DNA of 57,827 nt. Origin: Candidatus Planktophila sp. GTDB taxonomy: Bacteria > Actinomycetota > Actinomycetes > Nanopelagicales > Nanopelagicaceae. The notes beneath the pieces were generated by a model. It worked only from the letters and a program-made list of their open reading frames with translations, was not told the DNA's origin and made no database searches. Position 1 is the stretch's first letter; every line of letters begins with the position of its first letter. Location: the NCBI GenBank assembly GCA_017858325.1, contig JAFMBT010000008.1:1-57827 (forward strand), read 5' to 3'. The position numbers were made by a program, and so were the translations under genes. Shown in pieces: positions 37,334 to 44,845 of this stretch.

Positions 37334-37988
37334 CGATTTTCCCTTGATGCCACAAGGACACCGCCATAACACGTGAATTTGTGAGGCTATCAGATTCGAT
37401 TCCCAGTGCATGAACTGTTCTTTGGACTAGGGCCTCGGCGGCTCGTAGAGTTGTTCTCCGATGCTCTGCAATTCCGGCATTAGATAATCCCTGCGCCATT
37501 AGCCAGAGAATTTCAGCTTGATTCGGTGTTAACGTGATTGTATTTTCAGAACTTAGAGAGACTGTTTGCTTTGAGTTATCTGCACTCTCGATCGATTTCT
37601 CAATTGATTTTTTCAGGAGAGAGGTCGATTCCAGTTCTGACTTGACTAAGTAAATTGTTGATTGTGGTAATCGACCAGAAACTCCTGTTGCTAACTCTGG
37701 TGAGGCGTGTGATGAGAGTGCAACTTGTCCAATCCACGGGAAATCCCGATCCACGCGAATGAGGAAGTCTGAGCCATTGGGCCCACTTCCTAAATTCAAA
37801 TCCACCAAGACAGCATTGGGTTCAAATTGAAGGAGCAGATCCAGCGCTTGACTTACATTTGCAGCGCTCTCAACAATGAAGCCGGTGCTTCGCAGATTTT
37901 CAGAGAGCATCGTGCGGGTAAAGTCATCATCCTCGAGTACTAAAACCCTAGCTTTAAATGTGCCGGCCCGCAGGGTGTTTAGTTCCAT
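37323..37988 (-). CDS. LuxR/NarL-type response regulator
   Basis: A 221-residue regulator. The receiver domain (about 14-130) has acidic LVLEDDDFTR, phospho-acceptor VLVDLNLG, VALSSHAS and YLVKSE with the conserved lysine. A C-terminal helix-turn-helix (about 155-210) reads LTPNQAEILWLMAQGLSNAG and RTTLRAAEALVQRTVHALGI, resembling LuxR/GerE but somewhat diverged. It is followed by the overlapping kinase gene. TAGGCT six bases before its ATG indicates its own leaderless promoter. By position it probably controls the adjacent surface-protein genes (inference). Confidence 0.85.
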   Translation of the reverse strand: MELNTLRAGTFKARVLVLEDDDFTRTMLSENLRSTGFIVESAANVSQALDLLLQFEPNAVLVDLNLGSGPNGSDFLIRVDRDFPWIGQVALSSHASPELATGVSGRLPQSTIYLVKSELESTSLLKKSIEKSIESADNSKQTVSLSSENTITLTPNQAEILWLMAQGLSNAGIAEHRRTTLRAAEALVQRTVHALGIESDSLTNSRVMAVSLWHQGKIVVR

Positions 37989-37994
37989 AGAATG

Positions 37995-38000
37995 AGCCTA
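37995..38000 (-). promoter_or_regulatory. -10 element TAGGCT, leaderless promoter of the two-component genes
   Basis: On the minus strand TAGGCT is followed by six bases and ATG at 37988, so regulator and kinase can be transcribed apart from the upstream surface operon. Confidence 0.5.
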
Positions 38001-38077
38001 CTTGTGGCTTTGAACTCGTGGAATATGCAACCGCTCATCGCGAATTTCTATCTACGGTTTTCGCGTTGTTCAAGCCC

Positions 38078-38428
38078 TCAGAGGCCTACAAAGCCAATTA
38101 TGGAGCCCAGGAAGGGGATTATGAAGAGAACTTCTCCTTTGAGTGCTTCCCTGGAGATAACTTCTGTGGTCGAGCCATTGTTTGCAGAGACGCTATTTTC
38201 CTCTAGTGAAGAAATGACTCCGAGCACGGGAGTATTATCTAAATCTAGCGACTCATACATTACTTTATCGCCAACTAATACGTCGTTACCATTTTTGAAA
38301 ATCACTACACTAGATTGAGCGCTACCGAGGGCATGGCTTAAGCCGACTTCGGGATGTGATATTCGCACTCCTAGGGCGGTTGCGGAAAGGATGAGTGCAA
38401 GAAGCACAAGGGAAATTTTCTTAGCCAC
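38078..38428 (-). CDS. Small membrane protein resembling a signal peptidase domain without catalytic residues
   Basis: A 116-residue protein with an N-terminal signal/anchor helix (about 4-20), an extracytoplasmic domain, and a C-terminal helix. The segment VLVGDKVMYES, then PVLGVISS and GEVLFIIPFLGSIIGF parallels the ADIGEVITYQ, SPVGIFSH and GVLIFTIPFIGKIL parts of the SipW-type peptidase at 41813-42550. The Ser-Met-Glu-Pro and His motifs are absent, so it cannot be a peptidase by itself. It is the last gene of the unit that starts at the peptidase, 11 bases after the preceding gene. It may be an accessory or decoy subunit. Confidence 0.65.
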   Translation of the reverse strand: MAKKISLVLLALILSATALGVRISHPEVGLSHALGSAQSSVVIFKNGNDVLVGDKVMYESLDLDNTPVLGVISSLEENSVSANNGSTTEVISREALKGEVLFIIPFLGSIIGFVGL

Positions 38429-38439
38429 TCTGTCCTCCC

Positions 38440-39111
38440 TTAACGACCTGCACTCCGCGAGCGCGGTGTGGACTTTTTCTTGTTTTTTGAATTGGTAGGT
38501 TTTGCTCGGGTAGGAGTGCGCTGAGCCTGTCGTGGTTTCTTACCTGAGTTTATCAGACCGGCCTCTGAACTCTTGGGTAGGCTTGACTCAATCTTACTTT
38601 TGGCAATGATTGATGTGAGCCATTCAGAGATATCCGTATCCGAGTCAGGGCTTTCTGCGGATATACCTCGACCTCCCTGCAACAATCTAGGTCGGGGCAC
38701 CCTTTGATAAAGGGGAAGAAGTCTTGAGATGGAAAAGCGGAGAATCAAGCCTCGCGCAGTCGCAAAGAGCAGAGTCGAGGCGTGAAAAAATCGTCTCAAG
38801 AAAGCCTGCAGGCGATTAAGGAGCGATCTGGGCAGAGATGCATTCGATGTACTCTCCTGAGCATCTGATGCGGATGCACCTTCAACCGGTGCCAGAGATT
38901 CCGCCTGTGATACTCCAAGCATGAGACGAGAGGTGCGTGAATCTGGTCTTCCGGTTCCGCGCCAAGTTGCAACTTCAATAACGCTTCCAGCAGCCATATT
39001 TCCCAATACTAATTTTTGTCCATCTGGCAGATCAATCACCAATGGCGAATCCGAAGGAGGCATCGGTAATCTAGAGAGCGCCAGTTGGTCGCGATCGTCA
39101 TCTTTACTCAT
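38440..39111 (-). CDS. Hypothetical protein with basic low-complexity tail
   Basis: A 223-residue protein I do not recognise. Residues about 20-65 (LVIDLPDGQKLVLGNMAAG, then VIEVATWRG) form a compact beta-like stretch starting after a charged N-terminus. A central Arg/Leu-rich segment (about 95-140, FHASTLLFATARGLIL) could be amphipathic or membrane-touching. The last 40 residues are Lys/Arg/Ser/Pro-rich and probably disordered. It has no signal peptide, so it is likely cytoplasmic or at the inner membrane face. It overlaps the collagen-like gene by eight bases, so it belongs to the same operon. Confidence 0.6.
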   Translation of the reverse strand: MSKDDDRDQLALSRLPMPPSDSPLVIDLPDGQKLVLGNMAAGSVIEVATWRGTGRPDSRTSRLMLGVSQAESLAPVEGASASDAQESTSNASLPRSLLNRLQAFLRRFFHASTLLFATARGLILRFSISRLLPLYQRVPRPRLLQGGRGISAESPDSDTDISEWLTSIIAKSKIESSLPKSSEAGLINSGKKPRQAQRTPTRAKPTNSKNKKKSTPRSRSAGR

Positions 39112-40228
39112 CTGTCTCCTCTATCGCGAAGCCAAGAGTACCGTCAATATCCATAGGGCTGAGTTGACTCAAAGTTGCGATATTAACTTCAGTGGCCCAG
39201 TCATCCTCTGGAGATGTTGCTATGCATGGCGCTGTAGAGCCGATGGTAGCTGTTACATCACCATCGCTATTTGGACTAGTGACGTTCACGCCTGCCACCA
39301 AGTCGATGGTGCAACTGACCACCCCACCAAAGACATACTGGCCAGCCCGCCCCGCGACGCCCTGAAGACAATTTGAATCTAGCGCAGCGCTTAGGTCGCA
39401 TGAGCCACTGAGCTCTTTGATTTGTAGGTACGTTGTCAGCGCGAAGGTGGTGGAAGCGCTCAAACAGGTTTGACTGAGCTCTGAGACGACAATTGAGGAC
39501 ATTGCAAAGCCTGAGTTGGGCGTAAAGGCGTGATTGAGTTTGATTTTTACCGAGTTATCACAGACGTTGGTAATTATCTTACCGCCGATCGTTACAGTGT
39601 TTGTCTCTGAGGTGCCATTGAGCCCATCTTTACCATCTTTACCAGCGACTCCATCTTTACCAGCGACACCATCTTTACCATCGACACCATCACGGCCATC
39701 ACGACCATCACGGCCATCACGGCCATCGACGCCGTTGCAGAGATAGGAAGTTTGAACAATTGGATAAGTCTTGATTTCCAATCCTCCATTGACACAATTT
39801 AGATTCCCCTTGGCCAAAGGAAGTACTGTGACACCTGAACCATCTGCACCGTCGACACCATCTTCACCGTTACAGATGAAGAACTGCTCTGGAGTGGGAT
39901 ATGAATCCAGCTGCATTCCTCCTGTTGGGCAATTCGGATCAGAAAGTGCGAGACCCACCACCTTTACTCCTGCGCCATCAATACCGTTGATACCATCTAT
40001 TCCATCGATACCGTTAATACCATCTATTCCATCTCGACCTATGACGCCATCTTTGCCAGGTTCACCTTTAAGCAAGGTCAGAACTTGGTTGAGATCTGTA
40101 TCTTTGAGTTCGACATCTCCCAGAAAAAAGTTTTGGACAGTATTAGTATCAGTTGCAGCATAGGCAACCCCAATTCCTGGGAGGGTGAAGATGAGAAATC
40201 CGATGACCCATCGCTTCAATGTATTCAT
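39104..40228 (-). CDS. Collagen-like Gly-X-Y repeat surface protein
   Basis: A 374-residue exported protein with a signal peptide (about 1-25). Three collagen-like blocks follow: about residues 54-86 (11 triplets such as GID, GIN), 122-133 and 168-206 (GRD, GKD, GVA). Between them lie two copies of a cysteine motif, C-x-x-GG...CNG, typical of DUF7151-like linkers in bacterial collagens. The C-terminal domain starts near residue 220 with CDNSVKIKL and has a second cysteine 33 positions on, the same core as the small YGQG proteins encoded at 42613, 43276 and 55950. It overlaps both neighbours by a few bases. Confidence 0.8.
   Translation of the reverse strand: MNTLKRWVIGFLIFTLPGIGVAYAATDTNTVQNFFLGDVELKDTDLNQVLTLLKGEPGKDGVIGRDGIDGINGIDGIDGINGIDGAGVKVVGLALSDPNCPTGGMQLDSYPTPEQFFICNGEDGVDGADGSGVTVLPLAKGNLNCVNGGLEIKTYPIVQTSYLCNGVDGRDGRDGRDGRDGVDGKDGVAGKDGVAGKDGKDGLNGTSETNTVTIGGKIITNVCDNSVKIKLNHAFTPNSGFAMSSIVVSELSQTCLSASTTFALTTYLQIKELSGSCDLSAALDSNCLQGVAGRAGQYVFGGVVSCTIDLVAGVNVTSPNSDGDVTATIGSTAPCIATSPEDDWATEVNIATLSQLSPMDIDGTLGFAIEETDE
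39620..39745. repeat. Nine-base tandem repeats coding collagen triplets
   Basis: Near-perfect repeats of CATCTTTAC and CATCACGGC type (plus-strand reading) encode Gly-Lys-Asp, Gly-Val-Ala and Gly-Arg-Asp triplets. A shorter similar array lies at about 39965-40060. Both are likely to vary in copy number between strains. Confidence 0.75.
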
Positions 40229-41820
40229 TGGGTCAAGACCTTTTCCTCACCTTGGATCTTTTCTTTGGGCTGCGCCTGTAACGTTTTCTCACCGGAGACG
40301 ATGAGGACGGAGTACATTGAATGTAAAATCAGTGGAATCGAACCAGCCGCAAGAAAGAGCATTGCTTTCTGCTGTGATTCCATCGCTAAGTTTTGAGTGC
40401 CATAAAATATAGCGAGAGTGGTAGCGGCCAGTAGTAGCGTTTCAATAATAATATTGCGCCTAAATCTTGGTAGAGGAAGGCGAGAAAATTCTGGGAAGAT
40501 CACGAATAGCGTGAAAAAAGGGAAAGAAAGTAGAATCGCCCCGTAGGCAGAGGTGGAGAATGTGTTACTCCAAACGTAAATGACTGCAAAGAATGCTGCG
40601 GCTAGGGTGAAGGCAAATCCAGGTGACACAACTCTAATTACCTCAATCTCATGAAGAGAATGGGTCTCTGGCTCAGAGTCGAGACCAGCTTTTGGCCTAA
40701 GGCCTAATTCGGCTAAGTATTTAATAAATATGAGTGCACCAATTGCGGTCGCGAGTGGCCAGCGCATCACCGGGGTAGAGGTGACCGTAATCGAGAGTGA
40801 ATCTGTCGCAATCATCAACGCCACAACTAAAAGAATAGAAAATATTGAGCCTATGAAATTGGCAAGAGTTTGAGAGAGTACAGAAGAGTTATTTTCTCTC
40901 CCCTTTGAGAAATCTTTAGGTAGCGTTAGGGAGATAAGGGCTGCAATAAGGGCTGGCGCATACCAGATTGCTGTAAAGGCGATGAGCAAGAGAAATGTTC
41001 TCAGATTATTAACATTTCCAAAAGCGATGTAGACAAGAGCAAATCCAAGAGCCGTAGCCAATCCACTAGTGGCATCTATTGCACCGATAGCTGAAGCGGC
41101 CAAGATAAGCGCTAGCGGCAGGAGAGGAATGAGGTGCTTGTCTTGCGTGCTGAGGGCGATGAAAATCCCAAAGACGAGCGAGAGCCACGGCAAGAGTGAC
41201 CAAATAAGGGTTGAGACCTTATGAAGTATCTCAGCATCACGCATCATAAGAAAACGCATCAATGTCTCTCCTTGAGACACTTGTCGCTTTCGTCTAAACC
41301 GATAAAGCAAATTTCTACTCTCAACGGCTTTGCGAGTCTCAAACCCTATGCGCCGATACTTTCCGCTCCTAATGACCGAGAAGGCAGAAGCAAGAATTGC
41401 AAAGAGTACTAAGAGCAATTTTAAATCTGGCGGTATTTGCGCTATCTGGTAAAAAGTTCTCTCGTTTACACGAACTGCTGCGATGATATCCAAGCCAGAA
41501 GTCGAACGATCACTTTGAATTGTGTATGCGCCCAATGGGAGATCATTGGGAAGGAAAATGGAGTAGATGTTGAAACCCTGAGTTTCAGAGTTGCGACCTT
41601 TGAAATTAAGGGGAGGCAACCCTTCTCCCACGAGTTGAATCTGCCAATTTGCCGCAGTGGTTGGACCACCCAAGATAACAAATTGTTCCTTGCCTCTCTC
41701 CCATGTGAGGAATGGAATATCAACTGCTTGTGCGCGTGCCGGAGCTGCAGCCAGTGCAAAGAGAGAGGCAGAGACGACGGCCAAGAGAATTGAGATAATT
41801 TTGAGAGGGGCTCTAGTCAC
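40225..41820 (-). CDS. Polytopic membrane protein with N-terminal extracytoplasmic domain
   Basis: A 531-residue protein not recognised as a known family. A signal peptide (about 1-30, ending ARAQA) is followed by a beta-type ectodomain of about 100 residues containing WQIQLVGEGLPPL and LPLGAYTIQSD. About eleven transmembrane helices then follow from residue 135 to 510, and a charged cytoplasmic tail ends the protein. It overlaps the signal peptidase gene by eight bases and the collagen-like gene by four, so it is translated with them. A role as exporter, assembly platform or glycosylation factor for the surface proteins is possible but only inferred. Confidence 0.7.
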   Translation of the reverse strand: MTRAPLKIISILLAVVSASLFALAAAPARAQAVDIPFLTWERGKEQFVILGGPTTAANWQIQLVGEGLPPLNFKGRNSETQGFNIYSIFLPNDLPLGAYTIQSDRSTSGLDIIAAVRVNERTFYQIAQIPPDLKLLLVLFAILASAFSVIRSGKYRRIGFETRKAVESRNLLYRFRRKRQVSQGETLMRFLMMRDAEILHKVSTLIWSLLPWLSLVFGIFIALSTQDKHLIPLLPLALILAASAIGAIDATSGLATALGFALVYIAFGNVNNLRTFLLLIAFTAIWYAPALIAALISLTLPKDFSKGRENNSSVLSQTLANFIGSIFSILLVVALMIATDSLSITVTSTPVMRWPLATAIGALIFIKYLAELGLRPKAGLDSEPETHSLHEIEVIRVVSPGFAFTLAAAFFAVIYVWSNTFSTSAYGAILLSFPFFTLFVIFPEFSRLPLPRFRRNIIIETLLLAATTLAIFYGTQNLAMESQQKAMLFLAAGSIPLILHSMYSVLIVSGEKTLQAQPKEKIQGEEKVLTQ

Positions 41821-42550
41821 GCGAGTTAGCCCTTAATACATCTAGAAGAAACCAAATTCCAATGATTATAGGAATTACTGTGAAGAGAAATTGCCTGGAG
41901 AGAATTTTACCGATAAATGGAATAGTAAAGATGAGTACTCCAAGAACGTCACTGCCCTGGGGCTTTTGCACATCAGGTGCTGGGTTGTTATCACCTTTAA
42001 CAAGCCAGCCATTCTCTCGGCTCCCACCGATAATTCGGTGGGAGAAAATTCCAACAGGGGAGCCATCGAAGCGTCGGGCTTGATAGGTGATTACTTCGCC
42101 AATGTCAGCAGGAATTCTCTGCGGATTAGCGGAGATGATAATGTCACCGGGAGAGATCGCGGGCTCCATTGATCCAGTCAACACGATTCGCGCCTTGATA
42201 TACCCGGTCGCTGAGAGCCCAGCAAAAGTAAGCATAAAAATTGTCAAGGCGTAGCCAAAAACGGTAACAATTTTAGCAAGGTCGCGTCTTCGCTTTGTTA
42301 CACCGTCCTGCACTCTCTCAGGAGGAGCATCTACAAAATATTTAGCATCGGAGCGCACTATTTGTTGAGGGGTAACTAAATAAGTTTCAACAGAGTGCAT
42401 ATTTGAGATCGTGATTAAAACATTGGAATCTAGAGTTCTAGGGGTATTATAAATTGCGAGCGAGCCTCTCTGCTCTAGTTCAATCTCACAGTAATTAAGA
42501 CCCAAAGAGCCAGAAGAGAGTTCCGTGGAGTGAAGATCTCTCTGGCTCAT
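41813..42550 (-). CDS. SipW/ER-type signal peptidase I (S26B, Ser/His)
   Basis: A 245-residue membrane peptidase. After an unusual 85-residue N-terminal region and one helix (about 93-113), the nucleophile is in TGSMEPAISPGD near residue 125 and the second catalytic residue is His in GIFSHRIIGG, followed by LVKGDNN. Use of His instead of Lys marks the ER/archaeal/SipW type rather than ordinary LepB. A second helix near the C-terminus follows IPFIGKIL. In Bacillus SipW processes TasA-type fibre proteins; here the small YGQG proteins just upstream are obvious candidate substrates. It heads the operon running to 38078. Confidence 0.88.
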   Translation of the reverse strand: MSQRDLHSTELSSGSLGLNYCEIELEQRGSLAIYNTPRTLDSNVLITISNMHSVETYLVTPQQIVRSDAKYFVDAPPERVQDGVTKRRRDLAKIVTVFGYALTIFMLTFAGLSATGYIKARIVLTGSMEPAISPGDIIISANPQRIPADIGEVITYQARRFDGSPVGIFSHRIIGGSRENGWLVKGDNNPAPDVQKPQGSDVLGVLIFTIPFIGKILSRQFLFTVIPIIIGIWFLLDVLRANSRD

Positions 42551-42612
42551 AGGGTTTTACTTCTTCCTTTAGGGCACGTGTTACGGGTTACATCAACTTC
42601 AGTGATAGGGAT

Positions 42613-43248
42613 TTAAGAAGATGTATCTTGAGATTCAACAGTAATGACTGCAAATGATCCAGCATCTGCAAGGTTAGCTGGTGTAGCAGCATCCCAAAGA
42701 ATTTTAAAACCAGTTGCAAGCGGAACAAATTGTGCGCCAGTTCCACAATCTGTCAAATTACCTTGGATTGCGCTAGCTGAGTAACCAGTAATATTTGCTC
42801 GACAAGCGAATATGTCAGTCGCACCGTTTTCAAAGAGTTTCACCGCGGTGTTGTCTGAATTACCATAGGCGGTAAATTTAAAGGTCTTTCCTATGCAATT
42901 ACCTAGCCCTGTTGAAGTGCTTGCGGTACGCGTATCAAGAGCGGTAATCGAAAGTAAACGGAATGCGCGAAGGCTAGGGTCAGCATTATTGACAAACTGG
43001 TTCTCGGGAATAATAACTACCGAGTCGCTACAAGTGACGGTAGAGCTCACACCTTGACCATATTCGAGCGAGGTGTTGCTATTGATTGTGATCGTCGCCG
43101 CGAAGGTTGATCCAATCGCGGCAACAAATAACCCTGCCGCCAATATGCTGACGTAGCCAGCACGGCCTCGTCTGCCTTTTGGGCTTTGACCTGAGTCAAA
43201 TTTTAATATCTCCACGATACTCACTTCTTTCTCTCTCTCTGAGGCCAC
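42613..43248 (-). CDS. Small exported YGQG-motif protein (paralogue A)
   Basis: A 211-residue protein. A basic stretch GRRGRAG precedes a hydrophobic segment (about 31-50) ending GSTFAAT, which looks like a SipW-type signal. The mature part opens with SLEYGQGVSSTVTC, then a beta-rich body with a second cysteine in GNCIGKTFKF, and ends ITVESQDTSS. Two further cysteines are present. The layout matches the proteins at 43276 and 55950. The GTG at 43248 follows a GAGG sequence by five bases. It is 27 bases after paralogue B and 62 before the peptidase gene. I infer a secreted fibre or pilin-like subunit. Confidence 0.72.
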   Translation of the reverse strand: MASEREKEVSIVEILKFDSGQSPKGRRGRAGYVSILAAGLFVAAIGSTFAATITINSNTSLEYGQGVSSTVTCSDSVVIIPENQFVNNADPSLRAFRLLSITALDTRTASTSTGLGNCIGKTFKFTAYGNSDNTAVKLFENGATDIFACRANITGYSASAIQGNLTDCGTGAQFVPLATGFKILWDAATPANLADAGSFAVITVESQDTSS

Positions 43249-43275
43249 GCTGACCTCAGAAAATTGTTGTAGGCC

Positions 43276-43950
43276 TTACGCGCCTGGGTTATTAACCGAT
43301 TCCACTGTAGTTCGGCCAACTATTGCGCCATCAATGTTGATGAATTGTGATGAGGGGTCTAGGTAAAAAGTCACATCAGCACTATTGGGGGATAGGACAG
43401 TGCCGTCATAAATCGAAATTCCACTGACCGATAGAGCAATTGATGCAATATTTACTGCAGAAATTCCTCGCCCATCACCAGTGAGATAGGAAAGTCCGAG
43501 TGTGATCGGATCGGATGAATTAACAGGCGCTTCTGTCGTTGGGATTGCCATCTGTATAACAGTTGCAGCTTCAGGCCCAATTGGAATCTCTTGTCCGGAA
43601 TTATTGATTAATCGCACACGGAGTTTTGTTTTTTGACAAGCAAGGAGATCTAATCCAGAGACCGTAACTGACTTCACTCGAAAATATCCGTTAGTACCGT
43701 CTTCAGGGGTAGGCGATGAATACCATTCTTGGGAGAGAGCTATATAGACTTGTGAGTCACATGCCACGGCCTGTTGCGAACCTTGTCCAAAGTTCAATGC
43801 ACCAGTACCAACTGTGACGCTAGCAGCGAACGAGGTGAGTAAGAAAGGCACAGATGCCACAAATGCAACACCGAGAAAGAGACGTGACCGAGCACGACCC
43901 AAGCCACCAAAGCGAGAGGTCACACTTGACTCCAACGGAGAACGTAACAT
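43276..43950 (-). CDS. Small exported YGQG-motif protein (paralogue B)
   Basis: A 224-residue protein with a basic N-terminus (GLGRARSR), a hydrophobic signal (about 24-43, ending TSFAAS), then ALNFGQGSQQAVACDSQVYI, the strongest form of the family motif. The second conserved cysteine is in LLACQKTKLRVRL. The C-terminus TTVESVNNPGA parallels the other paralogues. Its ATG is preceded by TAAATT and six bases, a leaderless promoter, so it heads a unit with paralogue A and perhaps the peptidase operon. No enzyme motif is visible. Confidence 0.72.
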   Translation of the reverse strand: MLRSPLESSVTSRFGGLGRARSRLFLGVAFVASVPFLLTSFAASVTVGTGALNFGQGSQQAVACDSQVYIALSQEWYSSPTPEDGTNGYFRVKSVTVSGLDLLACQKTKLRVRLINNSGQEIPIGPEAATVIQMAIPTTEAPVNSSDPITLGLSYLTGDGRGISAVNIASIALSVSGISIYDGTVLSPNSADVTFYLDPSSQFINIDGAIVGRTTVESVNNPGA

Positions 43951-43956
43951 GAGGTC

Positions 43957-43962
43957 AATTTA
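43957..43962 (-). promoter_or_regulatory. -10 element TAAATT, leaderless promoter of paralogue B
   Basis: On the minus strand TAAATT is followed by six bases and ATG at 43950. Confidence 0.4.
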
Positions 43963-44000
43963 CGCGTATAGGAGAAGGTAAAACAGGTAGTAGAGGACTC

Positions 44001-44768
44001 TTAGCCAATGGGTATACGGTTTTTGACCAGCGTCATTGTCAGTTCCAGTGGCATCAGATTGAGTCTCTGATTTATCGGCAATTCCTGGCATAGAGATTGA
44101 TCATCAGGGGAACCTATGAGTACCCCCATCCCGATTGCAATCTGCGATGGAGCTATCTTCTGCGGGGAAGTTACTCGTACGCCTGATTGGGCATTGAATA
44201 AGCGTGTGATCGAATCGCCACTACCAATCAGTGAGAGCAATTGACTCCCATTTCCGAGAACAACCACATCTAGCGGCGTCGTTACGAGTTGGAATTGATG
44301 ACCTGGGGCTTCAAGGCAGAGCAGTATCAACTCGTCGCTGCTTATGTGAAGCGGAGAGATGAGGGCAGAGGTAGCTCTAGGATCAACTAGATATCGTCCT
44401 GGCGCTCTAAATACAATCGATTGTCGATCGGCAAATCGTGCCTTTGGGGGCGTTGGTAACTCTGCGAATTCTTCACTGACCACCTCGTTTGGCGCTTGCT
44501 CATGTATCTCTTCCGGGATTTTGCTGGGCGTAGGGAGGGGAGTCGCCTCAACAGCGCCTTCAGCGGCAGCCTCATCGATGGGAAGATCACTTTCGGATTG
44601 CGGTAATGGCGGCATAGCAGTTGATGTTGGTTCTGCAGAACTCACACTCTCAGGAGCGGGATTAGGCGTTAACTCTTCAGCTAACGAAGGGAGAACCTGC
44701 GTTACGAGTAAGGCAGCACAAGTGAGTAGAAATACTCGCTTGAAGAACCTTTGTCGGTAGGCGAACAT
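44001..44768 (-). CDS. Secreted Pro/Glu/Ser-rich protein
   Basis: A 255-residue exported protein I do not recognise. A signal peptide (about 1-30, ending SLAEE) is followed by a Pro/Ala/Glu/Ser-rich spacer (about 33-105) likely to span cell wall, then a folded domain (about 110-250) with RAPGRYLVDP, two cysteines (LLCLEAPG and SLCQELP) and hydrophobic strands. There is no C-terminal anchor. It lies 50 bases upstream of paralogue B on the same strand and has its own leaderless -10. Position suggests a wall-associated partner of the surface proteins. Confidence 0.65.
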   Translation of the reverse strand: MFAYRQRFFKRVFLLTCAALLVTQVLPSLAEELTPNPAPESVSSAEPTSTAMPPLPQSESDLPIDEAAAEGAVEATPLPTPSKIPEEIHEQAPNEVVSEEFAELPTPPKARFADRQSIVFRAPGRYLVDPRATSALISPLHISSDELILLCLEAPGHQFQLVTTPLDVVVLGNGSQLLSLIGSGDSITRLFNAQSGVRVTSPQKIAPSQIAIGMGVLIGSPDDQSLCQELPINQRLNLMPLELTMTLVKNRIPIG

Positions 44769-44774
44769 AGTTAG

Positions 44775-44780
44775 AGCATA
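44775..44780 (-). promoter_or_regulatory. -10 element TATGCT, leaderless promoter of the Pro-rich secreted protein
   Basis: On the minus strand TATGCT is followed by six bases and ATG at 44768. It lies in the 77-base divergent gap with the two-TM/MotB-like pair. Confidence 0.4.
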
Positions 44781-44845
44781 CTCAGTAAATTACACTTGAC
44801 CAGATTCGCAGAAGTAAAAAACCGAATGAGAGACGTGGTCAATCT

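Noticed and set aside
39534-40163. Plus-strand Pro/Ser-rich frames opposite the collagen-like gene
   Set aside because: They are the antisense of Gly-X-Y triplet codons and have no independent evidence.
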